From NCBI GenBank assembly GCA_047495785.1, contig JBLDXI010000054.1:372001-436000 (forward strand): 64,000 nt of DNA, in the 5' to 3' direction. The translations under genes and the position numbers were made by a program. The notes below the pieces were generated by a model. The model saw only the letters and a list, made by a program, of their open reading frames with translations, was not told the origin of the DNA and did not search any database. Positions 47,728-58,468 of this stretch are shown one piece after another; the first letter of the stretch is position 1; the number at the start of each line of letters is the position of its first letter. This DNA comes from Lepidodermella squamata. Its lineage: Eukaryota; Gastrotricha.

Positions 47728-48949
47728 TTTCCTGAAAATCTACTGAAAAAAAGAATAGGATGAATTTGCACCTGATCTCAGGAGTTTTATTGAGGATTGG
47801 CTGTTTTGGTTACAGAGGACGAAGTCATAGTGTAGCTATGGCAGTTGAGTGAAAAAGCAGCCCCTAGTTCTCGAGAAACAGATAAATTTCGAACTAAACT
47901 ATTGGATGAGAACTGAGTTACTAATTTTTTGCTTGGCGTTTCTCACATCCCAGCATTTTATCGATATATCGTAGGTTTGCTGTGGCTACGCTTACTTCGG
48001 TGCGTTGGCTTCAATTATTCATTGGCCTTCGCCTGATGGCGCTGCCTCTAAGCCTTTGTTTTTTTCCTGAATGATAATATATTGTGTACACGTGGCGGCA
48101 TGAAACGTTGCGCGAATCGTGAAAATTATGGCAGTTTACTTTTATCGCTTAGCAGCAAGATGCATCATTGATTCTTTTTAAAGATCCTTTTTTCTAACCA
48201 GCTTCACCTGATCATCGTGGGAAGAATCAAATAACAACTTGAAATCAGGTTTCTGAAGTGAGTTATTTGAGTTCATTCGAAAGAGACTGCTGAGATTGTA
48301 CACGATACGGCAATTTTGCGGAACACTGAGGTCTCCGAAAATTCTCATCCTTGAACTAAACGGATATGGAATGAGAAAAAAAAGATTAAATAAAATGGGA
48401 AATGGGACACAAGATTTAGATTGATGTAAGATCTTCATATTCGATAAATTATTGAACGAACGTTGGTCACGCTGTATTATTCCACTTTTCACTCGGATCT
48501 TTCAAAATGTTTCAAAATGAGGAAATGGAAACCGTCATAACGTATGTGTTCCTATAACAAACCTGGCTACTGAAGTTTCTACCTGAAGATTGAAAAAATC
48601 GTTAATTAATTTTTGGTGTTTGGTGAGTCGTTCATTTTTCATGTTTTCGAATTACTTGGCCCCTCAACCCTGGGCTACCATCAGTTGTGGAAAATTATTA
48701 GCAACGGCACTACTATAGGAGCAAATAAGATCAATCAAAATGATATTCGCACGTATATTCACACCTTTCAAACGCAACGCGACGATGTGCCTGCAAATGG
48801 TGTGCTCCGTTTGTCTGCACGCTAGCCGCACTTTCATTGCGATCACCAGACCAATGCTACTCACCAGAGTAAATCTAATTCTCGACGGACATCGTGTTTG
48901 GAAAGAGGACAACAATAAAGATTTTTATGTTTTATGTTTTTATGTACCG
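47728..48949. other. Intergenic stretch
   Basis: 1.2 kb without a supported gene. The 48720-48870 part is similar to 49550-49680 (AAAATGATRTTC, CGCTAGCC/CTGGCCGCACT, GCTACTCACC/GCTCATCACTC), so an old repeat flanks the LINE on both sides. A TTTTATG tandem at 48920-48945 looks like a LINE tail. Confidence 0.45.
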
Positions 48950-49518
48950 CGCCCAAGAGGCAGCTGAAGCGGCTTGATGTGTTGCAGAACGACTGTCTGC
49001 GCAGCCTGCTAAACATCCGCCGCGATGACCGGGTCCGTGTCTCGGAGCTGGAACGCCGCTGTGGCGTGAAGAGCCTGCCTGCCTTTTTCGAACAGACCCA
49101 GCGCCGTTATGCTGCGAATGCAGTCCGGTTCGTCCTCCCTCTTAGAGAAGAAGTTGAGAGACTCCGCCTCTCCGCGAACCCGGTGCCCCGTTCCCCGCTG
49201 GCCTTGATCGCCAGCAGGCTTCCTCGGGGTCCTTTGCCCACTTTCGATGTCTGATCTTGCCGCCTCTCCCTCTCCCTCTCCCTCTATCCTTTGCTTTCTC
49301 TTCTCTATACCCTTCTTCTCCCTCCCATTCTCCCTCGCTGTGTTTACGTGTCTGTCTGCCTTCGATAAATCATCCATCATCCCGCCCACTTGCGTCCACA
49401 GCGCACTGCCGCCGGCAAGCGCATGTAATCTTGCGACTCCGCGTCGTTGATATCTTTCAATTATTTCGTCTCCCCTGTTTATATGATGTCAACGAACAAT
49501 AAATATTTGAATTTAGAA
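48950..49518 (+). mobile_element. LINE 3' end: reverse transcriptase C-terminus plus 3' UTR
   Basis: The frame to 49254 reads KRLDVLQNDCLRSLLNIRRD, then DRVRVSELERRCGV and FFEQTQRRYAANAVRFVLPL, the C-terminal region of a CR1/Jockey-like LINE protein. The 3' UTR is pyrimidine-rich and ends with AACAATAAATATTTGAATTTAG; its last 85 bases recur at 7296-7386. The element is 5' truncated. It lies 0.4 kb before the intact seven-homeodomain gene. Confidence 0.75.
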
Positions 49519-49899
49519 AAATTTAGCGGTGACGAAATACGGGTTAGCTCCAATGTTCCATATATATCAAAATGATGTTCACACGTGTGTGAATGCACAT
49601 TTTTGGCTCCGCTTCTCTGAACGCTGCACGCTGGCCGCACTCCCATTGCTCATCACTCGCTTCAACCCCACTGATTGTAAATATAAATTCGTAAATATAA
49701 ATACTTATCGCTTGCAATTTCTACACTTCTTTACCTGCAGTATTCAGAATTTTTTGATGAAATATCCCTCCGAACGAAGCAGATCAGATATTGATGCTAA
49801 GCTGACAAAGCAACAGCTGGTAAATTTCATGATGCTTTTGTGTTGCTTATTGAAATATCTAGGCATTCTTAAATTTAATTACTAATTTTGGTTGACATC

Positions 49900-51528
49900 A
49901 TGTCGCAAACGCAATTTAACGCCGATCAGGTCTCCTATTTGATGAAGGTATCGCAAAGGCAACGCTTTTTGAGCTGCTCTTTTTATTGTAATGACAATTA
50001 TTCTCCACTTGCTCAGTGCCTTGCGTTGATGCGAAAGCGCAACCTTACTAAGGATATTGCTGAGTTTATAGCGAAAAAGGTCGGCACAACGGTTGTCAAA
50101 GTGCAAAAATGGTTTCGCACAAGAAGGAGGAGAAGAGTTACAGAGAAAACTAAGAAAACTTGGCGTCTTGAAGATATCCTCGGGAAAGAAAAAAGCAAAT
50201 TGTTGACGTTGGAAGTGAAACGTGATCCCAAGTTGTTCAATGCGAGAAAGCAGCTGCTGGCTCGAAAATTTGGCCTTACCGAGCGTCAAGTTGAAAGATT
50301 CTTCATCGGTCATCGCGTTCGACGGAAGACATATGTTCGTTTCAAGCTAAATTCTCAGCAACATGAACTATTCGAGAAGGTATTACTGAGAGGCAATATT
50401 TGCTTAAACTTAGGACTGATTGTTATAGGAATTCAAACAGAATCCTGCCGCGTCGCTGCAAAGATTTAGAGAAGTTGCCAAAGCCGTGGGAGTAACATGT
50501 TATCAGGCCAGGCGTCTTCTTGGAGAACGACGAGCTCACTTGGGAATCCGCGGTAGAACAGGGACATTGGAGTTCGTTGGATTCACGGATTTTCAACCGG
50601 CTGAACTACAGGAAGCATTCCAAGCGACAGTGGTGAGGGGCGACAGGTTTGACGATGCTCTCTATCGAAGTTTGGCCGAGAAAACCGGATTGAAAAAGAC
50701 CGTAGTGAGGAATTGGTTCTCTAACAAGCGCAAATCAGCTGGCTTCGGAAAGAAAAGAGAAACTCTTGATCGAGCCAGTGTCTGCTCTCTAAATGCTGTG
50801 AGTTGCAGCCTTGATCTTGAAGTTACAATTAAACGTGTTTTTACTCAGGAGTTTGCCGAATCGAGTCGTATGGAAGATGGCAGAGTGCAAGCAATTGCGA
50901 AAAAGTTGGGATTAACTTTCAGACAGGTTAAACGCTTTTTCGCCATGATGCGAAAACGATTGAGAACTGCGAAAAATAATCTATCCATTCGTACACTGAA
51001 ACGTAACCAGCGAAATGCGTTGACTAAGGTTTGATAGGGCTTACAATTCCAGTCTATGCCATTTTATCATTTCTTGTTCAGGAATTCAATGAGAACCCAG
51101 ATCTACTGGAAACTGGAATGACGCGTCTTGCTGAAAGGCTGGAAATCTCTTTTGATATTGTGAAACGTTTCTTCGACATCCACCGTCGTGCTAAAGCCAG
51201 AGGTCGTGGTTATATTCGAGTGACCTGCGAGCAGCGGGTTCTTTTAGAAAAGGTAGATGAATTGACAATTTTAAAGTTTGAAGGGATTGCTTTGATTCAT
51301 CATTGTGATTCATTTGATTCAGGAGTTTGAAAGCACCACATTTGTAAAGCGTGCGCAAGCTGAACGCCTAGCTATATCAACCGGAATTTCGACCGTAAAG
51401 GCAAAACCAACTGAAAGTGTTTTTTCCTTCGAAAATTAATTTAATTTATTATTTAGATAAGGAAGTGGTTCAGTTCGAAACGCTTCTTTGAAAAAAAGAA
51501 ACAGAAGAAAGCAGCAATCGGTTCATGA
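49900..51528 (+). CDS. Seven-homeodomain protein, intact copy (H1)
   Basis: Seven exons: 49900-49947, 50017-50379, 50429-50797, 50849-51028, 51082-51252, 51323-51400 and 51456-51528. All junctions are in phase 0, and most have the form AAG|GT...CAG|GAATTC or GAGTTT. The protein is a chain of seven homeodomain-like units with recognition helices VQKWFRTRR, VERFFIGHR, ARRLLGERR, VRNWFSNKR, VKRFFAMMR, VKRFFDIHR and IRKWFSSKR. Five units are cut by an intron at the same place in helix 1, and the last also before the recognition helix. Only unit 4 keeps Asn51. The last intron uses a GC donor (AAG|GCAAAA). The 51-bp intron 50798-50848 has no in-frame stop, so retention would also give a protein. 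A nuclear protein is expected; DNA binding through unit 4 is plausible. I find no family name I can apply with confidence. Confidence 0.7.
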
Positions 51529-51951
51529 GCATCATTCTGTCTCCTGTTAAACTGTTTTTGATTTTACATTTCACGTCAAATGAATACCGGGCGCGAGTTA
51601 TCAGCTACCTATCTGATTATGGATGTCGGGATTCATTGGACCCTAATTGATATTATATCAGTTTTGAATAATCAACTTAGGGCCGTTCTTTTTCAGTGTA
51701 GCTAAAGGTTTGTGATGGAGCCGTGATTAATATTGGAAGAAATATACCTTACATCAATTGAAATGACCTTACTCTATCAATTTTCAATTTAGGCCGCTTC
51801 CTTACGCAGACGGCTTCTTTTGTAGCATGATGAATTCAATTTCAAATTGCCAGCCAGGAAGTTTCAGGTAATCTTTGCAAACAAAATTCTGAGTTAAACG
51901 AATTTTTATGTCAATTTAGTACCAATCACCAATCGTGGCAGATCGTTCACC
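51529..51951. other. Intergenic spacer of the homeodomain cluster
   Basis: Contains a stretch near 51770-51850 (GCCGCTTCCTTACGCAGACGG) similar to spacers at 55610 and 61655, so the cluster repeats as gene plus spacer. Confidence 0.5.
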
Positions 51952-52935
51952 TTACTCGAGAAATGGCTCGAAGCTCTGTCGTTCCAGCACCGTTACCGTG
52001 AGGCTTATGCCCACCTCTGTCGTCTCGATGAGTTCTGTCCTACTTCTGTTGATCGCCTGACCTATATGAAGCTCCATGATGGCAGCGTTATGCCGCCATC
52101 TACTGCCCTTGCTGATGCACTGCTTGATCATTTCGTCTAACCGATGTCGCCCTACGTCGACCCCGCTGCTGACGCTGCCACTCGCCAGTGGTGGCAACAA
52201 GTCGAGGATGAGGTCGTTGCAGATCCTGACCTTCGTGCTTCCGCTGTTATCCGCATGCCCACTCACGGCGAGTTTTCTGCCAGTCAACGGATGCTCGCTG
52301 ATGCTGTTAGCCGTTTGAAGTCCTTCAAGTCCCCTGGCTTGGATGGTATTCAAAACATCTACCTGAGGTGGGGTGGCCCTGTCCTGCAAACCCACATTCG
52401 TCGGCTGTTCAACATGTCTCTTGGCAGTCGCTACGTGCCTCAAGCGGGGAAAGAAGCGGCTGTTGTGCCTATACCGAAGGCCGGCAAGCCGCAGAATCAT
52501 GTCTCGTCACAGCGTCCCATCTCCTTGCTGCCGAATGACGCCAAGCTCCTGGAGTCGATCGTGTCTCGGGGGATGACCCAGTTTCTCGAAAGTCAACACC
52601 TTCTGCCCGAGAATCAGTTTGCATTCCGTCCGCGCCATTCCGCGCCAGATGTCCCACTTCGCATCGCTCATCGCATCCACGTCAACCGCTCCCTGCGCAA
52701 GAAGACGCGTGGCAGGCCTGGATGTTCAGGCGGCCGACGATTCCTAGTGGCACGCCGGGCTGATCCATAAGATTGCCCAGGTGCCTCTCCCGCGAAATTA
52801 GGTCGTCTGGTTTGCCGACTATCTTCGCAACCGTCGTCTGACAACGGGGTGCCGCAGGGTTCCCCGTTGTCGCCGCGATGTATTTTTATACTATACACCG
52901 CCGAGGTGCTGTCCGCTGTCCGCACCAAGCTTAGC
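51952..52935 (+). mobile_element. LINE fragment: N-terminal reverse transcriptase
   Basis: After a broken start, the frame from 52144 reads MSPYVDPAADAATRQWWQQV, then FKSPGLDGIQNIYLRWGGPV, PIPKAGKPQNHVSSQRPISL and LPENQFAFRPRHS, the palm and finger blocks of a non-LTR reverse transcriptase. It stops before the catalytic YxDD block. The first 300 bases match 61945-62250, so both derive from one LINE family. Frameshifts are present near 52740. Confidence 0.8.
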
Positions 52936-53164
52936 TGACACTTTGCTGCAGGCTTACGTTGACTATTGGAGGATTCTAGAATCCAAGATCATTTGAGGAA
53001 AAATGTTTGTTAAGGTAATGATCAGAAATGTTAAATGTCTCTGATTACTGGCTCTTATTTTAATAACGGATTTTAGGATTCAATGTGAATAATGAAAGAA
53101 AGCTTCGGTTGTGTTATCTGTAGGTGAATTTCTCATATCTTCACTTTGTTTTACAACATGTTGC

Positions 53165-54803
53165 CAGCTTAATGCCGGTCAGCGCTCTTACTTGGGGAAC
53201 GTTACGCCGGGAATAATTCTTCATAATTATACTGTTATTCTCTCTTTGATTATTTTCAAATCTTTCCCAGTGCTTCGATTTAATGCGAAGGCGCAACCTT
53301 ACAAAGGATATGGCTGAGTTCATAGCGAAAAAGATTGGCACATCTGTTCGTAAAGTGCAAAACTGGTTTCACCCAAGAAGAAGAAAAGGCGTTGAAGGGG
53401 AAACTAAGAAGATTTCGCGATATGAAGATACTCTCGGGGAAGAAAACAATGAATTGTTGATGCTTGCAGTGAAAAATGATCCCAAACTGAGAAAGGGCAG
53501 ACAGCAGATGCTGGCACAACGATTTGGCTTGACAGAGAGGCAGGTTGAAAGGTTTTTCTGCAAGCATCGCATCCAACGGAGGGCTTGTGTTCCCTTGAAG
53601 TTAACATCCCAGCAAATTGAAAAATTTGAGAAGGTTTTTAACTGAGAACTTCGCTATTTGACTAATCTGGTTCCTAATCTAGTGACGGAATTTTACAGGA
53701 ATTCGAACAGAATCCCGGCGCATCACGTCAGAGATTGCGTGAAATTGCCGCAGCTCTGGGCATAACATGTAGTCAAGCCGAACTTCTTGTCGCTAAACGA
53801 CGAGCTCAAGTGGGAATCTGCGGCAGAAGAGGCCGACCTAAATTGGAAAGAATCACAAATTCGCAATTGGCAGAACTGCAGGAAGCATTCCAGTCAACAG
53901 TCGTGAGCGGCGATAGATTTGACGTCGCCCTCTTTCAAAAATTGGCCAAGAAAACTGGATTGAAATGGACTATGGTCAGTAAATGGTTCTCTAACCAGCG
54001 CAAATCTGCTGGCCTAGCAAAAAAGCGAGAACGTCTCGATCCGAGTGGTATCCGCGACTTGGAGGCCGTGCGTTCAACTTTCAACTCTTGATCTTAGTTC
54101 ACAATGTTAAAAATGTGTTGTGTCTCAGGAATTTGCTGTATCGAGCCGAATTGAAGGCAGCAGAGTGCAAGCAATTGCTGGCAAGCTGGGATTAACTTCC
54201 GGACAGGTTAGATACTTTTTCGAAATCAAGCGGAAACAATTGAAAACTGGGAGGAATAAGCAATCCCCTCGCCGCAGACTGAAACGTGACCAGCGAAATG
54301 CGTTGACTAAGGTTTGATTATTCTCACAATTCCAATCTTTGATCTTTATGTTTTGTTTTTTTTGTTCAGGAATTCAATGAGAATCCAGATCTACAGGAAA
54401 CCGGAATAACTTGTCTGGCTGAAAGACTGGATATCCCTTTTCATATTGTGAAACGTTTCTTCGAAATCCAAAATGGTAAAATAAGAGGCCCTGCTAAAGC
54501 TCCAGAAAAAAGCCCATTGACCTTGACCTGGGCTTCTTCTAGAAAAGGTGATTAACTCAAAAGGTGATTCAAAGGATCGCTCTGTTTCATCCTTGAATTT
54601 ATTTAGGAGTATGGAATCTCTAAATTCGTAACGCATGAGCAAGCTGAACGCATTGCGACATCAATTGGATTTTCGACTGATTGGGCAATAATGCTTACAC
54701 TTAATTTACGAGTTCCTTATAAATTGCTTCCCCTTTTTAGGTACAGAGATGGTTCAGGAGGAAACGGTTCAGAAAGAAACAGGAAGAATCTATGGGTTCA
54801 TGA
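53165..54803 (+). pseudogene. Seven-homeodomain gene copy H2, decaying
   Basis: Aligns exon by exon with H1. Exon 1 remains as QLNAGQRSYLGN (about 53165-53200) without an ATG in frame; exon 2 is 53271-53633, exon 3 53699-54067, exon 4 54129-54311, exon 5 from 54370. Units 1-6 are readable (VQNWFHPRR, VERFFCKHR, AELLVAKRR, VSKWFSNQR, VRYFFEIKR, VKRFFEIQN). In exon 5, eight bases present in H4 (between TTGG and GCTTC) are missing, which puts the last unit out of frame and gives an early stop after splicing. The GC donor is degraded (TGG|GCAATA). The last exon VQRWFRRKRFRKKQEE survives. Expression as a truncated six-unit protein cannot be excluded. Confidence 0.65.
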
Positions 54804-55228
54804 AATCTAAGGAATCTAAGGTAAATAATCTGCATAAAAAATGTTGACTTTTTTCGAGGCCTGCAACTTCACCGTTTTTGCGGACGCCATCAATGTGCTA
54901 GGAGACTAAAGATCCACCTGGAGATCGAGTATGAATTAAGGGAGTATGCAGCTCAGGTTCGAAGTGTACTGAGATATGCAAATTGGAGAACCCTGCCCAA
55001 AATCGTTATACTTCCCTTAAATACGAATTACAAGGCCGAACCGAAATAAGTACCATCCTATATGACCATCCTGAGACCTATCCTAAGAATGGAAGGCATG
55101 CTTTGCGTTTATCTTTGGCAGGCGAGATATACAATTTTCTGGAAAAACCTTTCGAAAAAAGGTTGCATACTTCGCGTGATTGCAATAGGGCTCGTCAACG
55201 GTGCATGCTAATCGCATGCGGTTTTTTC

Positions 55229-55306
55229 AGGTTAATCTTCTGGCTATTCGCTGGCGGTTCTTGGTTCTTTGATAAAAAGAAACAGAGAGAATCAATCGGT
55301 TCATGA
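55229..55306 (+). pseudogene. Duplicate last exon of a homeodomain gene
   Basis: After a TTTTTTCAG acceptor the frame ends WFFDKKKQRESIGS and a stop, matching the H1 end RFFEKKKQKKAAIGS. It lies 0.4 kb beyond the last exon of H2, so exons were duplicated within the cluster or a whole copy collapsed here. Confidence 0.55.
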
Positions 55307-55687
55307 ACATATAGGGTAAGGTAACCCAAATCTGCACACAAATATGTCTTTTCGAGTCCCTTCAGCTATCTTCTTGCTATTCGCTGACACCTTGGGATGA
55401 GACCCGGTCCCAAGTCAGTGAAGCTGCAGGGCCTCGAAAGTCGACATTTTTATGCATATTTTATGCATATGCATATTTAGGTTACCTATTTCCTATTTGC
55501 TTCTCTTGTCAAATTTCTTTTTACGTCCCACTTTCTATGTACAGTACTTGCAGTTTTTAATATCAAGAAATCGATATCAAGAAATTCCCTTATGACCTTA
55601 TACCCTTTCGGTTGAAACCGCTTCCTTCCGTAGCTTTGGTTTCATTTTTTGTTTATTTGATTTGTTTATGATTTGTATATTTTTCAG

Positions 55688-55756
55688 GTGAAACTCCGGT
55701 TTAAAAATCAGCGTAGAACTCGGCGGAATTTGCTGAAGACTGCTGCTTGGAAATAA
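55688..55756 (+). pseudogene. Orphan recognition-helix exon
   Basis: A TTTTTCAG acceptor is followed by VKLRFKNQRRTRRNLLKTAA, then WK and a stop, a homeodomain recognition helix with Asn at position 51. The equivalent site after H4 (near 61720) reads VKTAFIKS and then breaks. Confidence 0.5.
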
Positions 55757-55865
55757 CTTTTCATAATTGAATGTTTTATTAGATTGTGGGAGAAATTTTT
55801 ATTTTGTTGTTGTTGAAACTAATTTCCCTTCTTAGAAATTCTCAGACTGCCTTTACTTGAGCATC

Positions 55866-56230
55866 ATGTTGGAGTCAACAGTCAACAAAACAACTTTCGG
55901 ACAATCCAATGTCTTATTTCCTGAAGGTAACAAATGCATTAATAGTATTTAGTATTTAGCGATATCCTAATATGTTTCAGGAAGAGCTTCGAAGTCATGC
56001 GCGATCGCACTCTGACCAGCGATATCGCAAGTCGAATTGCAAAGAAGAATGGCATATCGGTTACAAAAGTTCAAAAGTGGTTTTACAACAGAAGAAAACG
56101 TGAAGAGCACCGCGGACCACCTCGGCGAGAAAGCATGAGGCAGTGGCAATGGCGTAAAATCATCGAGGTAACTCTACCCGTGGAGTTATTACCTATGTGT
56201 ATTTTTTCTTATTCGGAAGGAGGACAATAC
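55866..56230 (+). pseudogene. Truncated homeodomain copy H3
   Basis: The first exon encodes, in the frame matching other copies, TKQLSDNPMSYFLK before a GTAACA donor; the ATG at 55866 is now out of that frame because of an insertion. The next exon begins at a shifted acceptor (GGAAG|AGCTTC) and reads RDRTLTSDIASRIAKKNGIS and VQKWFYNRRKR, one complete homeodomain, before a GTAACT donor near 56168. The rest is missing. The sequence ends in a LINE-tail-like stretch (ATACTAAAGATTTTTATG) and then the inverted DUF2236 duplication. Confidence 0.6.
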
Positions 56231-56582
56231 TAAAGATTTTTATGTTTATATGATTAACTGAATTTTCATTTGCATTCACCACCCCGGTAATCTTTATTAA
56301 GGAGGTCGATCGACCGTCGTCGACGAGCGTGTACACTCGAGCCTGGTCAGATTTTTCTCTTACTGATAATGATTTTTTGAAAATTAGTTGGACTGACAAT
56401 TTACACACAGGATTTTATTTACTCAGCAGCTTTCAACAATTATCACAAAAAGATCAAAATTGTCCTTAAAAAGCTGAACATTCTCATCGAATTTACCTAC
56501 AAACAAGGTTTTTAATTAACTTTTATATTCAATACAACGATAAAATAATTGTAAAGGAGAAATAAAAAATTCAAAATAATTT
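56231..56582. other. Intergenic stretch
   Basis: Junction between the broken homeodomain copy H3 and the inverted duplication; AT-rich 3' flank of DUF2236 copy C. Confidence 0.5.
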
Positions 56583-57563
56583 TTAGTCGAATTCGTTTGC
56601 AGCAAGCCGATTATTCAGGATTTTATTCACTCTTTCAATCAGCGTATTGCAAAGCGCCCTATAGGCCGAAAAATGATAAATGAGCCGAAACTGAACGTTC
56701 AACACCCAGCAAAGCACTCGATCGCCCAGAGTGAGGCTTCCAACCTCATCTACAGACATTCCCAAAGATGGGCATATGAAAGCAAGGAGGCCATTGGTCG
56801 TTAAAAGACGTAGGGGAAGCCAAACAGATCTTATTCCTTCAACGAAATCATTTGCAAGGGAGCGGAAATGGGATTTATCATCGCGAATGCCAGGAACGAT
56901 CTCATCCCTCTCGATAGCCAGGCAAAGCTCCCTGCATCGATCAATCCCACCTAGGCATAGGTTGAATTCGTCAGGAATCCCGAGCACGTAGCCATAAACT
57001 GCCCAAGCGTGCAAGAAACCTTCCAGCTCATCTTCAGTAGGGCTACACCCCCATTTTTCAGCGTGTAAAACTAACGGCATAATGAAACCGCTTTGAGTAA
57101 GGCACATTTCGTATTGACCGAAGCTAGATCGACCCTTTCCTTGCATTGCCCTTCGAACAGTTGAGTGAAGTCGCCTGACTTTGCGCAATGACTTGAGACC
57201 TTCACATTCTTCAGTAGCAAACGGATCTATAATCGTTTGCCATTTGTATATGGTAATGCCGGTTTCAACATAGCGGCGACGTGAGTTCTTCGCCCCTGAG
57301 CTTCTCCCGGTGAAAAGAAGTGGTCTGACTAACGATTCAACGGAGAAGAGCATGACCAAGACGTTGATGAGGCTGATTGCTCCTGAGAACACATTTCTCT
57401 TCATGACTTGACGACCTCGTTCGTAAAGCTCTGGGTCGTACCATTCTGGGACCGGTGGGTCCTCATTACTATCGTATAAATCATCGGCGGCCTTTCGAGA
57501 TCGAAGCTCGATCAGCGGGGATCCGTCAGGGAGCTTGCGCCTTGGAATAACCAAATCATTCAT
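56583..57563 (-). CDS. DUF2236 (mpaB/rubber oxygenase-like) protein, copy C
   Basis: An intronless 326-residue protein, the inverted partner of copy B. It shares VIPRRKLPDGSPLIELRSRK, RRRYVETGITIYKW, RKVRRLHSTVRRAM, FGQYEMCLTQSGF and HAWAVYGYVLGIPDEFN with it and has no stop or frameshift. In residues 200-290 it is more different from A and B than they are from each other (for example RCRELCLAIERDEI against RCKKLCMAIEKEEI), so it has escaped the sequence homogenisation seen between A and B. Its upstream flank (57564-58735) is also shared with copy B. Confidence 0.8.
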   Translation of the reverse strand: MNDLVIPRRKLPDGSPLIELRSRKAADDLYDSNEDPPVPEWYDPELYERGRQVMKRNVFSGAISLINVLVMLFSVESLVRPLLFTGRSSGAKNSRRRYVETGITIYKWQTIIDPFATEECEGLKSLRKVRRLHSTVRRAMQGKGRSSFGQYEMCLTQSGFIMPLVLHAEKWGCSPTEDELEGFLHAWAVYGYVLGIPDEFNLCLGGIDRCRELCLAIERDEIVPGIRDDKSHFRSLANDFVEGIRSVWLPLRLLTTNGLLAFICPSLGMSVDEVGSLTLGDRVLCWVLNVQFRLIYHFSAYRALCNTLIERVNKILNNRLAANEFD

Positions 57564-58355
57564 TTCAGCAATTTGACTGCATATGACGTGTTTCCATCAA
57601 GTCCGCGGATGTCTGTGGATAAACCGTATCTTATCTCGCATTGTATTATCAAACCTGTATAAAAAAAGCTGCGCAAACACATAAATGTCTGCAGTATACT
57701 CCATTCCCTTCACGAGCGGAGCAAAGCCGGCTGCAGTATTTCATGATTTGGAAATGTTGGCTTGGAAATGTGAGCTCTTTCGGGGGTTAAAAAAAACCTT
57801 CTATTTAATCTCTTCTGAGGATATCTGCTTCTTGAGATATATGAGTAAACATTCAAATGCGCAGTCGTGATAGACGCCGCCAAAAATACGACCTAATTTC
57901 GCTGAAAGCTTTCGCCATTCACTCATAATGTTAAAGAGCAGTTCGATATAGAGGACTCTTGCTTATTTATTACGGTAACTTATTTTTACGGTCAGTAACA
58001 GGTCTTGAGATATAGAAGAGGGATAGGATGCTAACATGGTTTTCTTCATTTCTCATCAAATCAGTTTCGAATCGATTTTGTATTCCTGTCGTTTTGTTGA
58101 AACCCAGTAAAATTAATCCGTAAGCGAAAGCTAATATTCTTAAACGTCAGAAGATTAGTTAAAAGCCTAACCTTTACCTATCCTATCCAAAGGATAGTGA
58201 TATTCCATTCAGGTATTCGTTACTGAAACCTCAAACCAGTGCCAAATAATTTTGGCAGCGAGACGATATGATATGAACTGAAAGTGAACTGTAGAGATAA
58301 TGAACGAAGCGTTATCGACAACTGTCATTATGACAGTAAGCGTCAAAATGACCTT

Positions 58356-58468
58356 AAAAGGTCGATTTTAAAAACTAGTGCGCATATCGCGTGGTGGGTG
58401 GAGTTCTATTCTTGGCGAGTCGCTATCCGCCCACTCCGCGACACACCAGTTTTCGAGATTGACCTTTT
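58356..58468 (-). repeat. MITE-like hairpin, copy 2
   Basis: Reverse complement of 10953-11062 with scattered differences. The arms start AAAAGGTCGATTTTAAAAAC and end GAGATTGACCTTTT. The core GAGTTCTATTCTTGGCGAGT is well kept. Confidence 0.65.
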
